A DNA stretch of 64,000 nucleotides from Oikopleura dioica (lineage: Eukaryota; Chordata; Appendicularia; Copelata; Oikopleuridae). Below the pieces are notes generated by a model. That model was not told the DNA's origin. It was given only the letters and a program-made list of their open reading frames with translations, and ran no database searches. Made by a program: the position numbers and the translations under genes. Shown here piece after piece: positions 22,452 to 32,561 of this stretch; the first letter of the stretch is position 1; every line of letters begins with the position of its first letter. The stretch covers positions 1,738,501 to 1,802,500 of the forward strand of contig OU015566.1 of the NCBI GenBank assembly GCA_907165135.1. The letters are read 5' to 3'.

Positions 22452-25400
22452 ATGAGACACCTTCTGATTTTGCTTTTCGCTGCCGTCTGCGAGACGAAAA
22501 AGAGAAAACAGGAAGAGGAGTTTTTTCAGTGCAGGGCGAAGGAAAATTGTGGCGAGTGTATTCAGGCCTCGCCGAAATGCGCCTGGTGCGAAGGTAAGAG
22601 AGAATCTAGAGTAGGGTCGGACACAAAAAAATTTTTTGAAAGCCGCAAAAGGGAAATATATATGTATCGAAAGAGCAGAAGCTGGCGATTCGAATGATAT
22701 ATGTCTCGATGCCGTGAGAGTTGGGAATATTTTTTAAATAATTTTTAAAGATTCAAAAAAAACGTGATAATTATACGGGATTCAAGAATTTCAACTTTTG
22801 TTCTAGGCGTGCTATGATTACGATCGATAGCTTTTTTTGAAGCTCAGTAATCACTGAATTCATCGACGTGATATTTTTGGAACCAGCTGGTCATTCTGGT
22901 GGTTCGTCGCGGTTCAAACCTTTGGATGGATTGAGATCCGGCAATATGTATATCAAAATGCATATTTTTTGATAAGAAAAAGTTCCAACAGAATTTCAAA
23001 CAAAACCACTTCGTTGACCGACCGGTTCACAGCGGTTCAAAACGGTTCACGCTCCGAGTATTCAAAAAATATCGAAATATGTATATCAAAATGCTTCTCT
23101 AGTAAAAAGGAGTTTTTCAAATTGATTTTCGAACAGAACCACTTGGCAAACCGCCCGGTTTACAGTGGTTCAAAGCGGTTCACGGTCTGAATACTCACAA
23201 AATATTAAAACATGTATATCAAAATGCCTATCTACTCAAGAGGACTCTTTAAAACTTACTTTCGAACAGAACCACTTGGCTAACCGCCCGGTTCACAGCG
23301 GTTCAGAGCGGTTCACGGTCCGAATATTCACAGAATATTGAAAGATGTATATTAAAATGCTTTTCTACTCAAGAGGAGTCTTTTAAACTGATTTACGAAC
23401 CAAAGCACTTGGCTAACCGCCCGGTTCAGAGCGGTTCAGAGTGGTTCACGCTCTTAGTATTCACAAAATGCTGAAATATAAATATCAAAATGAATCTCTA
23501 AGTCTTTTTAACAGATATTCGAACCAAACTACTTGGCTAAATGACTGGTTCGTCGTGGTTCAAGACAGTTCATCTTCTATTTACATTCATAAAATTGAGT
23601 CTGCGACGGGGCGAAGCCGATCCGAAGGTGAGGCCAGTCTTGTTTATTCAATTGAGTCGGTGACGGGGCGAAGCCGACCCGAAGGGGAAGCCAGTCTCGT
23701 TTATTCAATTGAATCTGTGACGGGGCGAAGCCGACCCAAAGGGGAGGCCAGTCTCGTTTATTCAATTGATTCTGTGACGGGGCGAAGCTGACCCGAAGGG
23801 GAGGCCAGTCTTGTTTATTCAATTGAGTCAGTGACGGGGCGAAACCGACCAGAAGGGGAGGCCAGTCTCGTTCATTCAATTCAGTTTGCGACGGGGCGAA
23901 GCCGACCCGAAGGGGAGGCCAGTCTCGTTAATTCAATTGAGTCTGTGACGGGGCGAAGCCGACCTGAAGGGGAGGCCAGTCTCGTTCATTCAATTCAGTT
24001 TGCGACGAGGCGAAGCCGACCAGAAGGGGAGACCAGTCTCGTTCATTTAATTCAGTTTGCGACGGGGCGAAGCCGACCCGAAGGGGAGGTCAGTCTCGTT
24101 TATTCCATTCAGTTTGCGACGGGGCAAAGTCGACCCGAAGGGGAGGCCAGTCTCGTTTATTCAATTGAGTCAGTGACGAGGCGAAGCTGACCCGAAGGGG
24201 AGGCCAGTCTTGTTTATTCAATTGAGTCAGTGACGGGGCGAAACCGACCAGAAGGGGAGGCCAGTCTCGTTCATTCAATTCAGTTTGCGACGGGGCGAAG
24301 CCGACCCGAAGGGGAGGCCAGTCTCGTTAATTCAATTGAGTCTGTGACGGGGCGAAGCCGACCTGAAGGGGAGGCCAGTCTCGTTCATTCAATTCAGTTT
24401 GCGACGAGGCGAAGCCGACCAGAAGGAGACCAGTCTCGTTCATTTAATTCAGTTTGCGACGGGGCGAAGCCGACCCGAAGGGGAGGTCAGTCTCGTTTAT
24501 TCCATTCAGTTTGCGACGTGGCGAAGCCAATCCGAAGGGCAGGCCAGTCTCGTTTATTCGCAGACTTAATTGAATAAACTGGACTGGCCATTCGGATCGA
24601 CCTGGCCTCGTCCCAGACTGAATTGAATAAACGGAACTGGCCTCCCCTTCGGGTCGGCTTGGCCCCGTCCCAGACTGAATTGAATAAACGGAACCGGCCT
24701 CTACTTCGGGTCGGCTTGGCCCCGTCGCAAACTCAATTTAATAAACGAGACTGGCCTCCCCTTTGGGTCGGCTTTGCCCCGTCGCAAACTGAATTGAATA
24801 AACGAGACTGGCCTCCCCTTCGGGTCGGCTTCGCCCCGTCACATACTCAATTGAATAAACGAGACTGGCCTCCCCTTCGAGTCGGCTTCGCCCCGTCGCA
24901 GACTCAATTAAATAAACGAGACTTTTCTTCCCTACGGGTTAGGCTTATATTTCAGCATTTTGTTGATACTAAGAGCGTAAACCACTCTGAACCGCTGTGA
25001 ACCGGGCATTTAGCCAAGTGGTTTTGTTTGTTTATCATTTAAAAAGACTCCTATTGAGTAGAAAAGCATTATCATATACATTTTTCAATATTCTGTGAAT
25101 ATCTAGATCGTGAACCGCTCTGAACCGCTGTGAACCGGGCGGTAAGCCAAGTGGTTCGGTTCGAAAATGAGTTTTAAAGAGGCCTCATGAGTAGAGAGGC
25201 ATTTTGATATCCATATTTCAATATTTTGTGAGTATTCAGCCCGTGAACCGCTTTGAACCACTGTGAACCGGGCGGTTGGCCAAGTGGTTCTGTTCGAAAA
25301 TCAGTTTGAAAGACTCCTTTTTAGTAGAGAAGCATTTTGATATACATATTTCAATATTTTGTGAATACTCGGAGCGTGAATCGTTTGGAACCGCTGTGAA

Positions 25401-28400
25401 CCGAACGGTCAACGGAGTGGTTTTTTTGAAAATCTGTTGGAACTATTTCTTATAAAAAAATATGCATTTTGATATACATATTGCCGGATCTCAATCCATC
25501 CAAAGGTTTGGACCGCGACGAACCACCAGAATGACCAGCTGGTTCCAAAAATATCACCTCGATGAATTCAGCGATTACTTCGCTTCAAGAAAAGCTATTG
25601 ATCGTAATCATAGCACGCCTAGGACAAAAGTTCAAATTCTTGAATTCTCGTATCTTGTAGTTTCAGTCCACTTTGAGGCGCTAGAAAATCTCAGAGGATA
25701 CCCAGATTATTTATTTTTCCAGTTATGAGAAGAAAACGCTTTCAAAGCTCCAATAAAAGCCATTGACCATGTTTCTAGCACCTATAAACCAGAAAAAATT
25801 CTTGGAGATTCCTTTTAAAAACGTGAAATTTTCCATATTAGTCCTGTTCGGACATTAGAAAAAAATTTTTTAAAAAATATTCCCAATAGCTATGCATAAA
25901 ATTTTTAGTGAGGATAAAAGCCAAGTGTCTGTTACATATAAACACACATTATTGAGATTGCGGCTTTTAGATTTTTTGAGATAAGGCTGTTTTAATGTAG
26001 CTATTTAAAGAAAAAATATGTCACTTGAAAAGTAAAAGGCGTCGCAACTGTCCTTATTTTTCATTTCTACCTCTGAAATTTGTCTCGCATATATTTTGAA
26101 CCCTTTACTGCAAATAACAAAGAGAAAATAGTTCATCAGCATTCATTATATATTGAATTCGATTTTTTAAAGCTTTTTAACCAAAAAATAGCCATTTTTA
26201 GGGCTTTTTAGCCTCTCTAATCCCACGTTCACCACCAATGGTGCTAAATTTTTGTGGGTGGGGGTTTTTGACCATGCTGAATTCGGTACTGATGAGAAAA
26301 AAAGGATTTGAGAACTTTTTTTTTCTGTGTCCGACCCTAATCTAGAGCATTACACGGCAAAGAATTATTTGAGTAAAAGGAGCTAACAAATTATTTTTGG
26401 GAAATCGAGGCTTGAATCAAGACGTTAGATGAAGAAATTTTCTTTAAAAATTCGAATTTTGTATGAAAAAAAAATTACCTTTGCTACAATTTCCATGAAA
26501 AATTATGGTCATTTATACGAGTCAAATGATAAATATTCAAAAAAAATTTGCTTCACTCATCAATATTTTCCTTAGATCTTTCGATCCCAACTACCGATCG
26601 CTGCTTTGATGCTTCCTTCATCTCAAACTACCTCAACTGCTCCTCCCTCATCAACCCTCAAAGTCGAATCGAATCATCTCGAAATCGCCGATCAGCAGAT
26701 TCCGAATCCGACAAGCATGGAAAGCACAAGAAGCACAAGAAAAAATCGCCGAAGAAAAAGAAGAACAAAGGCAAATCGAACGCTGCCAAAGCTGGTTCTT
26801 TAGCTGGAAAAGCCGCGGCCGGGGCAACAGGAGCCGCAGGAGCTACAGTGCTGAGAAAACCGATCGTCAGTGATCGAGATTCGGCTCAAAACCCATTCAG
26901 TCCTTCTGCCATGAATCTCCAAATCCGCCCTTTTGACGAATTCGAATTTGAGTGGACTTTTGAGATGCCAGAATATCAACCTCTCGATCTTTACTTTCTC
27001 TTCGATTTATCCTACTCGATGGAGCCCGATGTCAAGAACTTGATCGCATATTCTGAGAAACTCTTCGAAAAGTTCGAAAATATTTACCCGGAAGGAAAGA
27101 GGGACTACTTCCACGTTGGCTTTGGCAGTTTTGTTGATAAACGACTGATGCCGGCTTCGAGTGAAAACGATGTTATCTTAGGTAAATAAACTACAGTTTT
27201 CCCTTGAAATTGAAACTCGTTTTTTTAAGAAAACCCCTGCGCTCTGGACCCATTGGATTCTCCTTCTGGAGGAAAGTGTGCAACAAACTTCGTGTTCGAA
27301 AACAACCTTCCTCTTGCTCAACGAGACGGTGCAGAATTCAGCAAGGATATCAAGCGAAACGTCAAGGTCAGTTCAAATATTGACTTTGAAGAAGCCGGAC
27401 TCGACGCGCTGATTCAAGCAGCTGTTTGCGACCAAGTCGGGTGGAGAAACACTGCGCAAAAGATGATTGTCTACATTTCCGATGCAGGATTCCACACTGC
27501 TGGGGAAGGAATCCTGAGCGGACTGCTTGATAGATACGAAGAAAAGTGCCAGCTTGAAAGCAACGTAGTCCGGGATGGAGACAAATACGACTACCCATCC
27601 GTCGGCCAAGCCGCGAAAATCCTCAATGATCGAAACATCATGTTGGCCTTGACCATTTCTGTCGATGAAGAAGATGATTCCGATATTTCCCACGTGGAAT
27701 CTTCGTACAATGACTTGGCGAGTCTCATCGGAAACTCTTTGGTGGAGAAGATGTCTAGCAGACAGAATGTGGATGAACTCGCGGATCAGATTTATAAAGC
27801 ATACAAGGAACTTTCAGAGAGGGCGTATGTCGACTTGAGTGAATTGCCGACCCCGGGTTATCCGTTCAATTGGAGAATCACGAAGACCGAACATTTTGAT
27901 AAAAATGGACGACCTGTGAGAAGAGACGATGAATGCACAACAGGTAGGAAAAACCATAAATCACATTTTTTTATGAAAATTGATGAATTTTTGAATATGG
28001 ATGAGTTCGAGATATTTTGATTGGCATAATCTTAAATCCAATTGTCGTAAGTGTAAGAGTATTATTTTATCAAATTATTTTTCTAGAATGCGAGCATGTT
28101 CTCCCTGGCCACTCCGTCCGCTACACCACCCTCGTCGAGCATGTCCCCGGCCTTGCAACTGGTTACGCAGTCAATGCCCCTGAAATCAGAATCGGTGTCG
28201 TTGAAGAGCGCCTCCAAGTGGACATGAGCTTGATCGAACACTGCAACTGCGAAAATAACGACGTGAACTCGGATCAGTGCGAGTCGAAGGACCTGGAATG
28301 CGGGATCTGCAACTGTGGCGAAGGGTACACAGATGATGAGTGTAGAGTTGATGGGGATAAACCGCCGTGTCAGAATGTTGGACATTGTGTCTGTGGAGTT

Positions 28401-29885
28401 TGCCACGTAAGATCATCCTTTCACACCAAGATCATTTGCAAGTGCTCTTTAAAAATCAATTTCACACAGTTTTGCAAGAACTATAAACTTTAGCCGGAAA
28501 AACTATTTTTATTGTTTTTTACAAACGTAAAACTTTTTCTAGTGTCCCGATAAATTTACTGGAGATTATTGCCAATGCAACCTTCAATCATTCTGCAATG
28601 CTGGAGACTGTGTCCATGGGGAGTGCCGGGAAACAGCTGATAGTACAATTGAAAGGTACAGAGAACCGGAATTTCTAAAGAAAATGCTTCAAATTAAGCT
28701 GCAAAATGGAATGTGTTTGCGAAGATGGCTGGCTAAAAGACTCTGTTGGTGCTTGTCGGTGTCCTCCAAATCCGGAAAGTTGTCTGTCAGTTGATGGTCA
28801 GAGCTGCGGAGGGGAGTTTCAGGGATCTTGCGATTGCAACACTGTGAGTTAAAGAATAGGTTTGAAAATCAACATGACTTAGTGCCGATGCAACAAAATT
28901 GCTGATTCGAACAACAACGTCCTCGGAAAATGGATGGATGACAAGAAATGCATCCCTTTCAAAGATGAATGTCAGGATTATTTGAAAAAATACATCACGT
29001 GCCGACTCGATTTTTGCGAATCAAAATCAGATGCCGGTATGTTTTTCTCTCGTTATCTCATCATCAGGGATTTTAAGAGGGTTGTTGGGAAGAATCAGCA
29101 AATGAATGTCACTTGGAAAAGAACCCGAGCTACAAAAATATCAACTTCGAGGGAAATACCGTCCAGAACTATGGAAAAATCGACATTCAGAATATTCAAC
29201 CTCAGACTTATGAAAAGGTAATCGACTCATATCTTCCAGTACTCATTTTCTTGAAGGCTCCAGGATGCACTATTCCAATCACGAAAATCGCCGAATGGGG
29301 AAGCGAAATCACCTGTTCAGCGAATTTCGGCATTGACATCCGAGAAGACAACACTCTTTCTCTCAAAGTGCATCTTTTCTCAAACGACAAGAAGTCTTTC
29401 GAGGAAAACTTGACAAAATGCAGCATGGACCCCAAAAAGTGGATGACGATTGCAGGCTGCAGTACTGCTGCTTTGTTGATCCTTCTTATTGCCAGTATGT
29501 TTGAACCTCTCTCTCTCTTTTATAAGTCAATTTTCTAGTCATTGCGATCTTGGCAAAGTGGTATTTGAACTATCAGTCCAAGAAAGAATGGATACAACAT
29601 GAGTCAAACGTCGAAAAATCAATGCACAATATGACGCAAAACGCCCTCTACACAAATCCAACATCAACTCACAATGCGACTGGTGACCAAAACTCTCTTG
29701 AAACTGTTAGTCCTCTCATGATATTCTCCTCTCAAATATTTTTTCAGGACAATTTGCTGGATAAAACGACTGGATCTCATGTTCTCCCAGAGACAGGAGC
29801 AAACAACAACAACGAAACTCAACTGGATGAAACTGTTCAAGCTGGTGCGGCTGGAGAATACTGGGGTCGAAATCGCCAGAAATAA
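22452..29885 (+). CDS. ITGB: Integrin beta subunit
   Basis: Adhesion receptor that pairs with an alpha chain at the plasma membrane. Exons 22452-22593, 26576-27181, 27230-27943, 28087-28406, 28543-28655, 28699-28843, 28883-29036, 29078-29217, 29257-29494, 29539-29705 and 29748-29885 give 958 residues, longer than the usual 780-800. Order: signal peptide, PSI domain (CGECIQASPKCAWC), a Lys/Ala-rich insert (KKHKKKSPKKKKNKGKS), hybrid and I-like domains with the metal site DLSYSM near residue 191 (DxSxS), GWRNTAQKMIVYISDAGFH, Cys-rich EGF-like repeats, the transmembrane helix (AALLILLIAIIAILAKWYL) and a cytoplasmic tail. The tail has NALY where NPxY is usual and lacks the HDRRE motif. Intron 1 is almost entirely a foldback element. 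AATAAA near 29899. Confidence 0.93.
22604..22611. repeat. 8-bp target-site duplication, left copy
   Basis: ATCTAGAG immediately precedes the TAGGGTCGGACAC terminus. An identical 8-mer follows the opposite terminus at 26340-26347. Confidence 0.8.
22612..26339. mobile_element. 3.7-kb foldback element in integrin intron (hAT-like)
   Basis: Terminal inverted repeats TAGGGTCGGACACA are bounded by a perfect 8-bp duplication, ATCTAGAG. Both traits fit the hAT superfamily. Each arm contains several copies of a roughly 120-bp repeat with GAACCGCTGTGAACCGGGCG-type cores, in opposite orientation in the two arms. The centre is a 57-bp tandem array. No transposase frame is visible, so it is non-autonomous. 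It begins 18 bases after the integrin exon 1 donor and fills most of that intron. Confidence 0.85.
23590..24930. repeat. 57-bp tandem array with orientation switch
   Basis: About 16-17 units with the core GACGGGGCGAAGCCGACCCG run on the plus strand to about 24560. Then about six inverted units continue to about 24930, so the array can fold on itself. A unit is 57 bases, 19 codons, so long stretches stay stop-free on both strands, giving repetitive peptides such as GRSRPEGEASLVYSIESVT. Sub-blocks of several units are themselves repeated (23830-24090 resembles 24230-24490). Confidence 0.85.
26340..26347. repeat. 8-bp target-site duplication, right copy
   Basis: ATCTAGAG directly follows the terminus TGTGTCCGACCCTA and matches 22604-22611 exactly. 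Confidence 0.8.
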
Positions 29886-29934
29886 TTCTTTATTTGTAAA
29901 TAAAATGAAGTTCACAGATTTTCTGATCAAAGAG

Positions 29935-30975
29935 TCACTTTCTCCAGTTCCAAAAAATGTTCCAATCGAAATCTGAGCCGCTTTCAGTTTCACTTGCAGC
30001 TTTGATAGCTTCAGTTGTTGTTAATTGTGGCGGAAATTCGGTCACTTCTTCGAACCCGTATTCATCATACTCGAAAATCAGCCCTGTTCTGAGATCGACA
30101 ATACTGTCACTGTAAGATCCGTCTCCTTGGCAATCGCTGATCATGGAGTCTCCCGAGCTTTCCGCGGGTTTCGTTGATCATCCGATATGTTACAAAAAGA
30201 AACTTTATAGAAACCCATCGCTAGAATACCACGCTCTTAAGGGGGTAGAACTAGGTTTTTCGAAAATAGCCGATTCTAGACCGGCGCTCAAAGCCAGGAG
30301 AGCTTAGATTTTCATATTCTCTCTTCGGCTGAAGATAGAACAAACTTAGATCTAACAACATTTTTCTTAAATTTTTTTTTCGTCAACACATTTTGGCGTG
30401 AGAGAGCGAAACTTCAACCCCCCTCTTCGAAACTTGCAATTTTAGCGTATTCGCGTCCTCAAATTTCCTGAATCACGTGACTAGCCAAAATTTTTAACTC
30501 TCATTTTAAGATAGTTAAACCATTTATCTAGCAACATTTTTGAGGAAATTGCGTAATCATAAGTAAAAACAGGTTTTTCTTATTAAAGGGTGCCTCCCGA
30601 AAATCACGATTTTTCGAAAAATCTAGTTCTACCCCCTTAAACAAGGAAGATTCGTGTTGCATTCTAGATATCGTCCTCTTTCATCTGTTACCCGCCTAAA
30701 AATGAATAAGTTCTAGTTCAAGCTTGAAAAAACCTGATCGGGAGGAGCTCGTCTCCAGTTATTTTGTCAATGCAGTAGCAAGTGCCATCAAAGCACTGCC
30801 GCGCGTTGTATTTCTTGTCATTCAATTTTTGGCACTTGATTTCTTTTCGCCATTTTTTCGCGCTTTTGCAATTTTTCGCCGGAATCGACAGCGGATTTGC
30901 GAAGAACGGGTTCTCTTTTTGATCAAAAATTATTCCACAGTTGATCAGACTAAAGAAAATTGAATAAAGGAGCAT
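29935..30975 (-). CDS. Secreted protein with thyroglobulin type-1-like motif
   Basis: Exons 30975-30734 and 30157-29935 (minus) encode about 154 residues. The N-terminus MLLYSIFFSLINCG looks like a signal peptide. The segment KCQKLNDKKYNARQCFDGT, then CYCIDKITGDEL, carries the QC...CxC pattern of thyroglobulin type-1 repeats, which often inhibit proteases. A second, acidic part (GLIFEYDEYGFEEVTEFPPQ) ends in NIFWNWRK. The intron hosts a TTAA-flanked MITE. The gene is tail-to-tail with integrin beta: its stop lies about 50 bases beyond the integrin stop. It is divergent from the F5/8-C gene at 31348. Confidence 0.65.
30241..30636. mobile_element. TTAA-flanked MITE (GGGGGTAGAAC family)
   Basis: Termini GGGGGTAGAACTAGGTTTTT and its inverted copy near 30610-30636 are each flanked by TTAA, the target duplication typical of piggyBac-type elements. 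It is 396 bp with no coding capacity, inside the intron of the thyroglobulin-1-like gene. A diverged relative lies at 56019-56418. Confidence 0.8.
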
Positions 30976-31248
30976 TTCGAGTCAAAATCTTAAGAAAAAA
31001 AGGAAGACTGAAGATATTCTGAAGGCACAGTGATTTATCTCGCCTTGTAATTGGGCAATTACGAATAGCCACGTCCGAGTTTGAGATTTTTTTTTCACAT
31101 CTATCTCGTATTATCCCTTTGATCCCATAAATTATCCAATTCTGACGAGTTTTAGTCATTCTGGAGGACACAGTCTAATGTCGTTGTAGCAGCCAAGTGA
31201 GTCCCACGCAGGGTCGCTGTTTATTGACTGACAGGGTCACTTGACGGC

Positions 31249-31255
31249 TATAAAA
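31249..31255 (+). promoter_or_regulatory. TATA box candidate
   Basis: TATAAAA about 95 bases upstream of the ATG of the F5/8-C gene, in the 370-bp divergent intergenic region. Its position suits a core promoter with a short 5' UTR. Confidence 0.4.
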
Positions 31256-31347
31256 ATTTTCTTCCTCCGAGATAAATCCACTTCATTACTTTCACATTCA
31301 ACCTTTTTTTTCTGATTCAGGGAAAAGTTTCAAAGAAGGGAGAAAAA

Positions 31348-31998
31348 ATGGTCAGAGTAGAAACAGTTGAAGTCAATCGAAGCCCAGATTTGGTCAGGAA
31401 GATAAGCTACAGCTCAACTTTACCAGGTTCGATATTGATTGTTTTTAAAATTCTAGATTTTGATTTGCATTAGTCAGAGTTATAGTTAGAGTCAGAGTGG
31501 CATTGACATTGGTATATTCATCGACGAAAATAAAAAAAATAAAACCCTATTTTTCGAAGCAAAAATCACGATTATGGTTTCTCAAAATCTTTATTTCAGG
31601 CTACGATTATGCTATCAGTCCGGAAGCTCCTTATTGGCATACGAGAGTCGTCGGTGCGGAATGGATGCGAGTGGATTTTGACACTTGCTTGACTCTTACT
31701 GGACTAAAGGTACTGTAGCTAAACTGAATCAAAAATCATCTTTCTGAAGCTTCAAGCCTCGGGTCTCGAAGGCGCAAAATGCTGGGTGCAGTCTTTCTCC
31801 GTCCAAGTCGTCCGAGAAAATGGCGATGTCGAATTTATCAACGACTCGAAATCCTTCCGAGGAAATACGAATGCTCACTCGACGAATACAGTCACCTTCA
31901 ATCGGCCGCAAACTTGCAAGGGGCTTCTTATTCTCCCCGAAACTGCTAAAAACGATGTTATTTCCCTGAAACTCTGGCTTTCTTATCTCAAAGTCTAA
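31348..31998 (+). CDS. F5/8 type C (discoidin-like) domain protein
   Basis: Exons 31348-31426, 31600-31709 and 31750-31998 encode 145 residues, essentially one discoidin/F5-8C beta-sandwich. Family features: W-H-T...GAEWMRVDFDTCLTLTGL, then ASGLEGAKCWVQSFSVQVV, then SKSFRGNTNAHSTNTVTFN and a closing ISLKLWLSYLKV. These domains bind carbohydrates or lipids on cell surfaces. No signal peptide is visible at the chosen ATG (MVRVETVEVNRSP), so it may be cytosolic, like discoidins, or an upstream exon may exist. AATAAA at 32000, only 30 bases before the convergent minus-strand gene ends. Confidence 0.8.
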
Positions 31999-32030
31999 AA
32001 ATAAAAACTCTAAAAAAGGGTATATTTTGC

Positions 32031-32337
32031 CTAAATAATAATACAGTTAGGACAGGGTCCGACTATTCGGTCGACGTCTTGATTGTCGAGATCGAAAATC
32101 GCATCCTCGATTTTCTTCGAGTCGACTTTTTCGACCACAGGAGTGTCTTGCTTGTCCGGTTCTTCTGTCTTCACTTCTTGATTCTTTTTTATGCTCCGCC
32201 TAGAACTATTTTTCGCCTTCAAAATTTAGTTTCTCTTGCTACCTTTTCTTTCGGGAGGATCTCTTCCTCTTCAACCTTGGTTCTTCCGTCTGCTGAGCGG
32301 TCTCTTGGTCGTTTTGGATAACTTCTTCTTCATTCAT
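32031..32337 (-). CDS. Tiny acidic protein with CaaX-like C-terminus
   Basis: Exon 1 runs from ATG 32337 to a donor in EEPR (near 32275), and exon 2 from the TTCTAG acceptor near 32205 to 32031; the join keeps frame. The product is about 70 residues, very acidic and Gln-rich at the start (MNEEEVIQNDQETAQQTEEP), with a charged middle and the end VGPCPNCIII. C-I-I-I at the exact C-terminus fits a CaaX prenylation box with the final residue favouring geranylgeranylation. No known family. It shares strand with the SLCO gene, whose stop is 225 bases upstream. Confidence 0.5.
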
Positions 32338-32561
32338 TATGTCAAATTATATAATTTTAATGATTGATTCTCTAAAGATAATTTTGCATTTGGAAAATTA
32401 TTTTGATTAGCTTCCGGTCTGTCTATTTATTTTTCGATTTTGCTTTGCAATCACTTCATAAAATCAATTTTTCTTTACTAAAGTGAGTTTTCGTTTTTTA
32501 TTTGATAAAAAATTTTGACGGTAGAGAGTCAGAATTCATCGAATCCGGTCAAAGTCAGGTT

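Noticed and set aside
23577-25000. Long open frames giving GRSRPEGEASLVYSIE and NKRDWPPLRVGFAPS repeat peptides
   Set aside because: They lie inside an intronic tandem array whose unit is a multiple of three; openness follows from repetition, with no start, splice or codon-bias support.
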